A stretch of 9,776 nt of DNA from an uncultured Calothrix sp. (GTDB taxonomy: Bacteria > Cyanobacteriota > Cyanobacteriia > Cyanobacteriales > Nostocaceae). The notes below the pieces were generated by a model. The model saw only the letters and a list, made by a program, of their open reading frames with translations. It was not told the DNA's origin and did not search any database. Below, one piece after another: positions 1-6,005 of the stretch. The stretch is taken from positions 1-9,776 of the forward strand of contig CAKZYM010001019.1 in the NCBI GenBank assembly GCA_937884685.1. Reading direction: 5' to 3'. The position numbers and the translations under genes are program-made. Each line of letters opens with the position of its first letter. The first letter of the stretch is position 1.

Positions 1-356
1 CACACCCTTACAGGGTGTTGGGTAAAATATTTGTTCTTTGGAGGGATGCTCCCGTAATTGATAATCTCATTGCTACTTATAACTCCTAATTCCCTCATTA
101 ACTACTTTTGAATTAATATCTTTTTATTCTGAAGTAATTATAAATGTGAGATTGTTGTGAGGGGATACAAACTATTCCCTCAAAACCCTGAATAGTAAAT
201 ATAAAATTGCTACAAATCTTATTATAAAAAGATGATTAAATCCTCTCCTATATACATTCTTATGACTGCGATGCCTACATTTTATGCACGAAAAATGCGA
301 TATGAGCTAGCATCGATTTATAGGAGTAGGAAAACCTGGATGGTTTATTGGAAGAT
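1..356. other. Non-coding region upstream of the P-type ATPase gene
   Basis: No convincing gene lies here on either strand. The stretch is AT-rich and holds several small structures: a 7-bp hairpin at 2-18 (ACACCCT/AGGGTGT, 3-nt loop), the element GGGATGCTCCC at 43-53, two copies of ATTCCCTCA (89-97 and 174-182), an 11-bp-phased direct repeat at 145-161 and a hairpin at 159-181. TATAAA-like hexamers at 200-205 and 225-230 are possible -10 boxes, but no matching -35 is clear. An open frame at 232-453 overlaps the ATPase start and has no family character, so it is treated as chance. The hairpin at the very left edge could belong to a gene lying outside the window. Confidence 0.6.
145..181 (+). 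promoter_or_regulatory. Candidate operator: 11-bp-phased TGTGAG repeat plus hairpin
   Basis: TGTGAG occurs at 145-150 and again at 156-161, exactly 11 bp apart, so both half-sites lie on the same helix face. It overlaps a 9-bp stem (GAGGGGATA 159-167 with TATTCCCTC 173-181, one G-T pair, 5-nt loop). Very similar tandem sites with the same 11-bp phase occur in the usp/hsp20 intergenic region. Tandem sites of this phase are typical of OmpR/PhoB-type response regulators. The site lies about 195 bp before the ATPase start. Binding is inferred, and the regulator is unknown. Confidence 0.4.
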
Positions 357-3068
357 ATGGTGCAAAATCAAGTTAAGTCCCCTTCTTTTGATGGCATTAC
401 TTATCATGAAATGTCTGCCCCATCAGCAACTGAATTTTTTAAGAGCAATTTAGAAAGGGGTTTAACCGCAGAGGAAGTTGCAATTCGTTACGAAACCTAT
501 GGCTGGAATGAACTACCTGTAAAGCCTGGAAAACCTGCTTGGCTGAGATTTCTATTGCAGTTTCATCAGCCGCTTCTGTATATCCTATTAGTTGCAGGTG
601 CTGTCAAAGCCTTTTTAGGTTCTTGGACTAATGCAGGGGTAATCTGGGGAGTAACTTTCATTAATGCGACAATTGGCTACGTACAAGAAGCTAAAGCAGA
701 GGGTGCAATTGCTTCTCTTGCAAAAGCCGTAATGACTGAGACTATAGTAGTCCGAGAAGGACAAGCGCTGCGAATACCTTCACGAGATTTAGTACCGGGA
801 GATATAGTTCTGCTCGCATCAGGAGATAAAGTACCAGCAGACTTAAGACTGTTAAAAACTCGCAATTTACAGGTTGATGAATCTGCTTTGACGGGAGAAT
901 CGGTTCCAGTGGAGAAATCCGTCCAAGCTTTATCGAAGGATACGACCTTAGCGGAACGGATTAATATGTCCTACGCTGGGAGTTTTGTCACCTTTGGGCA
1001 GGGTAGGGGAATTGTGGTCGCGACAGCAGATGCAACGGAAGTCGGACAAATTTCTCAGTCAATGGAGCGACGGGTTAGTCTCAGTACTCCCCTAACCCGT
1101 AAGTTTGAGAAGTTCAGTCGTACTCTGCTCTACGTTATTTTGACTCTAGCAACCCTGACTTTCGCTATCGGATTAGGGCAGGGTGAGTCCTGGATTTATA
1201 TGTTTGAAGCTGCTGTTGCTCTGGCTGTCAGTGCAATTCCCGAGGGATTACCAGCAGTGGTAACAATCACCCTGGCTATAGGTGTAAACCGCATGGCACG
1301 TCGTCATGCCATTATTCGTAAACTGCCAGCCGTTGAAGCTCTGGGAAGCGCTACGGTGATTTGTTCTGATAAAACCGGAACGCTGACGGAAAATCAGATG
1401 ACGGTACAGGCCATTTACGCTGGGGAAGAAAATTACCTGGTGAGCGGTAGTGGTTATAGTCATAAAGGTGATATCCAAAGTTCGTCTGAGGATGGCTTGA
1501 ATTCAGTTGTAGAAGAATGCTTAATAGCTGGAGTACTTTGCAATGACTCTCAACTAAAGCAAACTGGAGAAAATTGGTCGGTTGTAGGTGACCCTACCGA
1601 AGGAGCATTAATTGCAGCTGCGGCGAAAGCTGGTTTTAGTCAGCCTGGGTTATGGGCTTCAAAACCACGATTAGATTCGATACCGTTTGAATCTCAGTAT
1701 CAATATATGGCAACCTTACATGATGTCTATCCCCGAAAAGTCTACGTCAAAGGGTCAGTGGAAGCACTATTGAGCCGCTGTTCTACGATGATGAACCGAG
1801 AGGGACAGCCTATTCCTTTAAAAACATCACAAATTGAGCAAGCAGTTCAAGTAATGACAGAGCAAGGGTTGCGAGTACTAGCATTTGCTCATAAAGTATT
1901 GGATTCTCATTGTTATTCTATAGACCATGATGATATTGAAACCGGGTTAGTATTTCTGGGGTTGCAAGGCATGATTGACCCACCCCGACCGGAAGCTATT
2001 GCTGCCGTCCATGCCTGTCAGTCAGCCGGAATTAATGTCAAAATGATTACCGGAGACCACGTTTTAACGGCTCGGTCAATCGCTCAACGTATGGGTATCA
2101 AAAAGGGAGAGCAAGTACTGGCATTCGAGGGAAAGGAATTAGCAAATATTGACGAGCATAAACTTAGTCAAGCTGTTGAAGATGGAGATGTATTTGCGAG
2201 GGTAGCTCCCGCTCAAAAGCTGCAATTAGTAGAAGCATTGCAGTCAAAAGGGGAAATAGTAGCTATGACAGGGGATGGAGTCAATGATGCTCCAGCCTTA
2301 AAACAAGCTGATATTGGTATTGCGATGGGGAAAGGGGGAACAGAAGTAGCCCGAGAAGCCTCTGATATGCTGCTCACCGACGATAACTTTGCTTCAATTG
2401 AAGCTGCTGTGGAAGAAGGACGCACCGTTTATCAAAACTTGAGAAAAGCAATTGCGTTTCTTTTACCAGTCAATGGTGGTGAATCCATGACCATTTTAAT
2501 CAGCGCTTTGCTAGCAAGAGACTTACCGATTCTCTCACTACAAGTACTTTGGTTAAACATGATTAACTCCCTTACCATGACCGTTCCCCTAGCCTTTGAA
2601 CCTAAATCAAACGGCTTAATGCAGCATTCCCCACGCAATCCCAAAGAACCTTTAATCACAGGTAAATTATTACGCCGAATTTCGATAGTTTCCCTATTTA
2701 ATTGGATTCTGATTTTTGGTATTTTTGAATGGGCAAAATCCACCACTGGAGATATTGCAGTTGCTCGAACAATGGCAATTCAAGCCCTCGTTGCAGCTCG
2801 TATTATCTATCTCCTAAGCATCAGTCAATTGGGAATTAGCTTGCTCAACTATATAACCAAAAAATCTAGCTCCATAACAAATGCACCAATATTGATTGTG
2901 GGTATCATCGGTGCTGTTATTTTACAAATTATATTTAGCCAAAGTCACCTCATGAACGTGTTGTTTGAAACAGCACCGCTAAATCTGAATCAATGGCTAA
3001 TTTGTTTAATACCAATGGTACCGATGTTACCCTTAGCAATCTTCGTTAACTCTCTCGACCGACCTTAA
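357..3068 (+). CDS. P2-type cation-transporting P-type ATPase (HAD family)
   Basis: An integral membrane ion pump driven by ATP hydrolysis. All family signatures are present. Numbered from ATG 357 (903 aa), there is an N-terminal cation-ATPase domain, the actuator motif TGES at 179-182, PEGLP in M4 at 295-299, the phosphorylation site DKTGT at 338-342, KGS in the nucleotide domain, MITGDH, and TGDGVND at 638-644. Ten hydrophobic segments (two, two, then six) fit the P2 layout and full length. The transported ion is unclear. M5 keeps N706 and E709 of the SERCA-type site, but M6 reads NMINS (734-738) where Ca2+ pumps have NxxTD, so the key aspartate is a serine. The frame also allows a TTG start at 348; ATG 357 is preferred, although its Shine-Dalgarno (GGA, 350-352) is weak. 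The gene converges on usp with a 17-bp gap. The 11-bp-phased motif upstream suggests co-regulation with usp and hsp20. Family is certain, ion specificity is not. Confidence 0.93.
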   Translation: MVQNQVKSPSFDGITYHEMSAPSATEFFKSNLERGLTAEEVAIRYETYGWNELPVKPGKPAWLRFLLQFHQPLLYILLVAGAVKAFLGSWTNAGVIWGVTFINATIGYVQEAKAEGAIASLAKAVMTETIVVREGQALRIPSRDLVPGDIVLLASGDKVPADLRLLKTRNLQVDESALTGESVPVEKSVQALSKDTTLAERINMSYAGSFVTFGQGRGIVVATADATEVGQISQSMERRVSLSTPLTRKFEKFSRTLLYVILTLATLTFAIGLGQGESWIYMFEAAVALAVSAIPEGLPAVVTITLAIGVNRMARRHAIIRKLPAVEALGSATVICSDKTGTLTENQMTVQAIYAGEENYLVSGSGYSHKGDIQSSSEDGLNSVVEECLIAGVLCNDSQLKQTGENWSVVGDPTEGALIAAAAKAGFSQPGLWASKPRLDSIPFESQYQYMATLHDVYPRKVYVKGSVEALLSRCSTMMNREGQPIPLKTSQIEQAVQVMTEQGLRVLAFAHKVLDSHCYSIDHDDIETGLVFLGLQGMIDPPRPEAIAAVHACQSAGINVKMITGDHVLTARSIAQRMGIKKGEQVLAFEGKELANIDEHKLSQAVEDGDVFARVAPAQKLQLVEALQSKGEIVAMTGDGVNDAPALKQADIGIAMGKGGTEVAREASDMLLTDDNFASIEAAVEEGRTVYQNLRKAIAFLLPVNGGESMTILISALLARDLPILSLQVLWLNMINSLTMTVPLAFEPKSNGLMQHSPRNPKEPLITGKLLRRISIVSLFNWILIFGIFEWAKSTTGDIAVARTMAIQALVAARIIYLLSISQLGISLLNYITKKSSSITNAPILIVGIIGAVILQIIFSQSHLMNVLFETAPLNLNQWLICLIPMVPMLPLAIFVNSLDRP

Positions 3069-3085
3069 AACAGAAAACGAATAAT

Positions 3086-3625
3086 TTAATTAGCACTTTT
3101 ATGTGCTAATTCTGGATTTTGAGATAATTTTGTAGTCGCAAAATTCCCTCCTTGAACGGTAAAAACAGAACAAGATGCATGATGAACTACATAATTACTT
3201 ACGCTACCCAAAAACATTTCACTTAAACCACGATGACCTCGACGACCAATTACGATTACATCAGCATTCCAATTACGAGAAAAATCGCAAATCCTTCTAC
3301 TTGCTTCGCCTATATTTAGAGTAAATTCAGCTTTTACACCAGAAGAAGCTGCTGATTCACATAACGAATGCAGCCAATTTTCTTTACTTTTTTTAAACTC
3401 TTCCCAAACGCTCAAATTCTTCTGATGAGTTTCGTTATTTAATTCTGCATTAAGAACAGTTGGCTGCATAAATAAAGGGTCAAATAATGGCTCATTATCA
3501 TATATAGATATAACGTGTAGAAACATCAAACTTCCACCCGTTGCTTTTGCCAAAAATACAGCTTCATCTACAACGTGTTGGGTCATATCGGAATCATCAA
3601 TTGAAACTAAAATTTTAGCTAGCAT
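3086..3625 (-). CDS. Universal stress protein, UspA family (ATP-binding type)
   Basis: A soluble cytoplasmic single-domain Usp of 179 aa, somewhat longer than the usual 140-160. It opens with the classic MLAKILVSIDDSD strand and closes with the nucleotide-binding signature G-2x-G-9x-G(S/T), here GRRGHRGLSEMFLGS at residues 127-141, so it should bind ATP like the MJ0577 subgroup. The extra length is an insertion after the second strand (about 42-80, charged and Asn-rich) and a polar tail after residue 160. Start ATG 3625 fits the conserved N-terminus, though no good Shine-Dalgarno is visible. It is transcribed divergently from hsp20 and converges on the ATPase gene. Usp proteins are stress-induced regulators of survival, and pairing with a P2 ATPase and Hsp20 resembles the mycobacterial dormancy set (ctpF next to a usp, plus hspX). 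That parallel is inference, not evidence of the same signal. Confidence 0.92.
   Translation of the reverse strand: MLAKILVSIDDSDMTQHVVDEAVFLAKATGGSLMFLHVISIYDNEPLFDPLFMQPTVLNAELNNETHQKNLSVWEEFKKSKENWLHSLCESAASSGVKAEFTLNIGEASRRICDFSRNWNADVIVIGRRGHRGLSEMFLGSVSNYVVHHASCSVFTVQGGNFATTKLSQNPELAHKSAN
3088..3111. terminator. Hairpin at the usp 3' end between convergent genes
   Basis: A perfect 9-bp stem (AATTAGCAC 3088-3096, GTGCTAATT 3103-3111) with a 6-nt loop covers the last codons of usp and starts 19 bp past the ATPase stop. It could serve as a shared transcript end or 3' stability element for both convergent mRNAs. Neither strand shows a proper uninterrupted T-run after the stem, so it is not a textbook intrinsic terminator. 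Confidence 0.4.
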
Positions 3626-3764
3626 AAGAATTGGATTTATTGAATTCGTCTTTTAAATGGTTGAAGTTAATTAATCTAATGAATTAACCTTTGATAATTT
3701 AAATTATAGCAACACTAGCGTTTCTATTCTTTCCGTTTCACAACTAATATCTATTTATAGCTAG

Positions 3765-3787
3765 ATAATTTGAGGATTTCGTGAGGA
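3765..3787 (+). promoter_or_regulatory. Regulatory arm A: TTTGAGGA-N4-GTGAGGA tandem site
   Basis: Two TGAGGA half-sites (3771-3776 and 3782-3787) are spaced 11 bp apart. The arm is repeated in reverse orientation at 3856-3878 with differences only in the 4-nt centre (TTTC versus AAGT). It resembles the site at 145-161 before the ATPase gene. It points toward hsp20, about 177 bp before its start, with TATAAA 8 nt further on. It is interpreted as a response-regulator-type operator. Confidence 0.5.
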
Positions 3788-3855
3788 TATGTTTTATAAA
3801 TTGGGTTTTTATTAAAAGCGAGCAAAGGTCAAATTTTACTCCTTATCTCATTCTT

Positions 3856-3878
3856 TCCTCACAAGTTCCTCAAATTAT
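3856..3878 (-). promoter_or_regulatory. Regulatory arm B: mirror copy of the tandem site
   Basis: Read on the minus strand this is TTTGAGGA-ACTT-GTGAGGA, the inverted partner of arm A with 18 of 18 matching positions outside the 4-nt centre. It points toward usp, about 230 bp before the usp start. Because the half-sites are conserved and the centre is not, this looks like selected protein binding sites rather than a hairpin kept for RNA structure. The 68-bp spacing between arms also argues against a simple terminator. Confidence 0.5.
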
Positions 3879-3963
3879 TTTCCTAAACTGAGAGTAGAGC
3901 TAATAAAAGGCTTAACAACAATAGTTAAAGATATCAGTTATTAGGATTCTAGGAAGCAAATAT

Positions 3964-4539
3964 ATGTCTGAAAAAAGTTGGCATAAACGAGAAGAAATGA
4001 ATACTCTACGCTATCAAATGAATAGTTTATTTGATGAGTTAATTAATGAAAATATTCCTAACCTAGTTAATGTCGAGAATAGGATTAAAGAACCAGCAAT
4101 CGAAATCAAAGAAACCGAATTGAATCTAATTATTCAAGCTCAAGTACCTGGTATAGAAGCAAAAGATTTAGATATTCATGTAACTAGAAATACGGTTTTA
4201 ATTGCTGGCGAATATCACGAGCAGAAAGTTCATAACGAAAAAGTTATATACCATTCCGAATTTAGTTACGGACATTTTCAACGTAAAGTAACCTTACCTG
4301 TATATGTTGATTACAAGCAAGTGAAAGCCGAAATTCACAATGGTCTTTTGACACTGAGTCTACCAAAAGCTCATGGGAAAAAATATGATGCAGCAAAACT
4401 TGATTTAACGATACAAGACAGAGCGCGTGAAATATTAGTTAAACAGCGCCAGCATATTGAAAATGTAGAGAAAAATATTTTCAAACGCTCTCATCCCGAA
4501 ATTGATGCAACTTCTTCATCAAATGCATCCTCAACGTAA
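3964..4539 (+). CDS. Small heat-shock protein, Hsp20/alpha-crystallin family
   Basis: An ATP-independent holdase chaperone that keeps unfolding proteins soluble in the cytoplasm. The alpha-crystallin domain spans about residues 44-140. It starts at PAIEIKE, contains the VPG turn in the early strands, and ends with the family hallmark AEIHNGLLTLSLPK (122-135, A-x-x-x-N-G-L-L). At 191 aa it is longer than most bacterial Hsp20 proteins (about 140-160) because of a charged tail of about 50 residues ending in a Ser/Asn run. A classic C-terminal I-x-I motif is not seen; LDLTI near 146-150 could stand in for it. ATG 3964 is supported by AGGAAG (3951-3956) with a 7-nt spacer. It is divergent from usp and probably co-transcribed with the small gene 58 bp downstream, since the first clear terminator is at 4912-4940. 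Confidence 0.93.
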   Translation: MSEKSWHKREEMNTLRYQMNSLFDELINENIPNLVNVENRIKEPAIEIKETELNLIIQAQVPGIEAKDLDIHVTRNTVLIAGEYHEQKVHNEKVIYHSEFSYGHFQRKVTLPVYVDYKQVKAEIHNGLLTLSLPKAHGKKYDAAKLDLTIQDRAREILVKQRQHIENVEKNIFKRSHPEIDATSSSNASST

Positions 4540-4597
4540 TGAATACATAGAAATATACTATCGTGCTTTTTTTTATCTTAATTAGAATGGAGAATAA

Positions 4598-4777
4598 ATG
4601 ATGTCTAATACATCAAAATTTCAGCAAGTCCTTAAATCAATTTTAGAATTTCCGCAAAAATTAATTAATTTTACAACTAATGGAGCAAATAAAATTTTTA
4701 GTCCCAGCAATGATGACTATCCCAAATCTGGAGTACAGCCTTATGAAGGCGATTATTCTAACAAAAAAAATCATTAA
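4598..4777 (+). CDS. Small conserved-looking cyanobacterial protein, 59 aa, function unknown
   Basis: A short gene translated as MMSNTSKFQQVLKSILEFP and onward to a stop at 4775-4777. It has a good Shine-Dalgarno (GGAG 4589-4592) 5 nt before ATG 4598 or 8 nt before the second ATG at 4601. Residues 7-34 could form an amphipathic helix (QQVLKSILEFPQKLINF). The C-terminal half carries IFSPSNDDYPKSGVQPYEGD, a Pro/Asp/Gly-rich stretch that I associate, from memory only, with short conserved proteins in cyanobacteria. No signal peptide or membrane helix is visible. It follows hsp20 by 58 bp with no clear terminator between, so it probably belongs to the same transcript and may be made under the same stress. 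No function can be assigned. Confidence 0.7.
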   Translation: MMSNTSKFQQVLKSILEFPQKLINFTTNGANKIFSPSNDDYPKSGVQPYEGDYSNKKNH

Positions 4778-4911
4778 TTAGAATCAACATTTTCTCTATT
4801 TTGTTAACATGAATATTTATCGAATAGCAACAATAAATTAAACTTTAAGTTGTACAAAGCATAAATATAGTGTTTCACAATAGCTTAAGAATGTTAATTC
4901 AAACAAACAAT

Positions 4912-4940
4912 AAACCCAGGTCAAGAGCCTGGGTTTTTTA
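4912..4940 (+). terminator. Intrinsic terminator after the hsp20 transcript
   Basis: A perfect 9-bp stem (AAACCCAGG 4912-4920, CCTGGGTTT 4928-4936) with a 7-nt loop. The stem's last three T residues run on into TTT (4937-4939), giving a T-run of six. The GC core of CCCAGG/CCTGGG followed by T makes this a strong rho-independent terminator. It lies 134 bp after the 59-aa gene and closes the hsp20 unit. Confidence 0.85.
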
Positions 4941-4941
4941 G

Positions 4942-4985
4942 TATAAATAAATGTAGAATAATTCACCTAACACCATTTATTTATA
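4942..4985. repeat. Perfect 12-bp inverted repeat, 20-nt loop
   Basis: TATAAATAAATG (4942-4953) is exactly mirrored by CATTTATTTATA (4974-4985). It starts 2 bp after the terminator. It could be a back-up terminator, or a relic of a small mobile element, but no target duplication is visible. The arms are nearly pure AT, so the structure would be weak. Confidence 0.5.
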
Positions 4986-5074
4986 AAGATAAACCTAGCC
5001 TTTTAGTACTTCACCAAATTAATTTTGAGAGATTCTAAAGTTAATTCTTAGGTTGGGTTAAGCGGTCTTCGTAG

Positions 5075-5085
5075 GGGAGCATCCC
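5075..5085. repeat. GGGAGCATCCC element (inverse of 43-53)
   Basis: This 11-mer is the reverse complement of GGGATGCTCCC at 43-53. Both copies are in non-coding DNA, and each is a near palindrome (4-bp arms, 3-nt centre). The ATPase remnant starts at the next base, so the element marks the breakpoint. It is probably part of a dispersed extragenic repeat. Confidence 0.45.
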
Positions 5086-5368
5086 GATTTTGGTATAGCG
5101 ATGGGAGCTTTCGGTGCCTATGTTGCAATTGAAACGGCTGATATAGTATTGATGGCAAATTCACCAGCCAAGATTGTAGAAGCCACTGAAGTGGGTAAGA
5201 AGACTTATCAAGATTGTTTGGCAGAATATTATTTTGGCAATGTCAATCAAAGGTTTATTTATCCTACTGGGAATATTTAGTGTCGCAACTTTGTGGGAAG
5301 CAGTATTTACAGATGTCAGTATTGCATTATTGGCGATTTTGAATGCAAGTCGAGTTTTGAGAAGGTAA
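5086..5368 (+). pseudogene. C-terminal remnant of a heavy-metal (P1B) P-type ATPase, frameshifted
   Basis: Reading from GAT 5086 gives DFGIAMGAFGAYVAIETAD and on to KKTYQ, the stretch that follows the GDGINDAPAL motif in Zn/Cd/Cu-type ATPases. One extra base near 5212 breaks the frame. Skipping it restores IVWQNIILAMSIKGLFI, then GIFSVATLWEAVFTDVSIAL and AILNASRVLRR with a stop at 5366-5368. This is the usual C-terminus of ZntA/CadA-like metal exporters. About 94 codons remain; the phosphorylation domain, ATP site and metal-binding segments are missing. It is not a copy of the intact ATPase at 357-3068, which has the P2-type ending with six helices. Homology starts directly after the GGGAGCATCCC element, so the 5' part was probably lost by rearrangement there. 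It is not expected to be functional. Confidence 0.85.
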
Positions 5369-5382
5369 GGGAAAAAACAATC

Positions 5383-5466
5383 AGGAGTTAAGAGTTATAA
5401 GTTAATAGTCAAAAAATTCCGAATTACTAATTAATAATATTTATCATTCCCTGTTGCCTGTTTCCA
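5383..5466. repeat. Worn heptanucleotide repeat tract
   Basis: A 7-nt period is visible: AGGAGTT, AAGAGTT, ATAAGTT, AATAGTC, then TCCGAAT, TACTAAT, TAATAAT, and finally TTGCCTG-like units. The first family matches the array at the right edge of the window. This is typical of decayed short tandemly repeated repetitive sequences in heterocystous cyanobacteria. Confidence 0.55.
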
Positions 5467-5721
5467 ATTTACAGTGTTCTTCAGCCCAACGCCCAACCCA
5501 AATTGTTAAAAAACCCCTAATTTGTTATTATCTTCTCACCTAACCCTATTAATTGTTGGTGTAGCTCAGATAGCTGGTATTATTTGTTTGCTAATGGTAA
5601 CTTTAGCTTTAAGTAAATTTTCGGCATTTTCGCTGTATAAACTTCGATTATGTCAAGAATTGCAAACAGTACAAATCTGTAATCTTATTGAGGGTTTATT
5701 ATCAGAAATAATTTTGAATTT

Positions 5722-5737
5722 AAGTATTTAAATACTT
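5722..5737. repeat. 16-bp perfect palindrome AAGTATTTAAATACTT
   Basis: Perfect dyad with no spacer, about 270 bp upstream of the 6006 gene. It could be an operator for a dimeric regulator, but its AT-only core makes chance a real alternative. Confidence 0.35.
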
Positions 5738-6005
5738 CTATAGATAGATGGAATAATGTTTAAATTTATGTGGAGTAAGTTGTTTAGGATACTTTAAGAA
5801 AATATAAACACGAGTTCATTATTGTTTCTCGACAAGGTAGAGTTAATTCAATCAATCTCTACTAGATAAAGTATCTGTGAAAGATTAACAATAAGATAAC
5901 ACGGATATGTTGCTATCGCGTCTCCTCCACATAAATTCAAGCAATAAAGATAATTTTGATTGAACCAACGATGAGTTGTTTCCTCTAGTAAGTAAATGGG
6001 GCATT

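Larger units (their letters stand above)
3626..3963. promoter_or_regulatory. Divergent usp/hsp20 promoter region
   Basis: This 338-bp spacer has no gene and must contain the promoters for usp (leftward) and hsp20 (rightward). It contains a long mirrored motif (3765-3787 and 3856-3878) described separately and a minor 7-bp inverted repeat (GTTAATT 3666-3672, AATTAAC 3682-3688). Possible -10 boxes are TATAAA at 3795-3800 for hsp20 and TAAAAT on the minus strand at 3838-3833 for usp. Each lies 7-17 bp beyond the motif arm that points the same way. No CIRCE element (HrcA operator) is seen before hsp20. Promoter assignment is inferred from position. Confidence 0.55.
4778..5085. other. Spacer with terminator, inverted repeat and repeat element
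   Basis: No gene is seen on either strand. From left to right it holds about 135 bp of featureless AT-rich DNA, the terminator at 4912-4940, a 12-bp inverted repeat (4942-4985), and a segment reading GGTTGGGTTAAGCGGTCTTC then GGGAGCATCCC (5075-5085). The last segment has the look of a dispersed cyanobacterial extragenic repeat. Confidence 0.6.
5369..6005. other. Spacer upstream of the large envelope protein gene
   Basis: Contains degenerate heptad repeats (5383-5466), a 16-bp perfect palindrome (5722-5737) and a 6-bp inverted repeat (GTAGAG 5837-5842, CTCTAC 5857-5862). An open frame at 5522-5731 (TTG start, 69 codons, one hydrophobic segment) has no ribosome site or recognisable family and is not called. 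The promoter for the gene at 6006 must lie in the last few hundred bases, but no clear -35/-10 pair or Pho box could be identified. Confidence 0.55.

Noticed and set aside
232..453. 73-codon open frame overlapping the ATPase start
   Set aside because: It runs about 100 bp into the ATPase coding sequence in another frame, has no ribosome site and resembles no family.
3091..3110. CIRCE (HrcA operator) candidate
   Set aside because: The half-site cores match, but the spacing is 6 nt between TTAGCAC and GTGCTAA instead of 13, and it lies at the 3' end of usp rather than before a chaperone gene.
5086..5368. Remnant as a duplicate of the ATPase at 357-3068
   Set aside because: The remnant ends in the P1B-type two-helix C-terminus (VATLWEAVFTDVSIALLAI), whereas the intact pump has six C-terminal helices of the P2 type.
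5522..5731. 69-codon frame with a hydrophobic segment
   Set aside because: It starts with TTG without a Shine-Dalgarno, has no recognisable family, and lies in an AT-rich decayed spacer. A real small membrane protein is not fully excluded.
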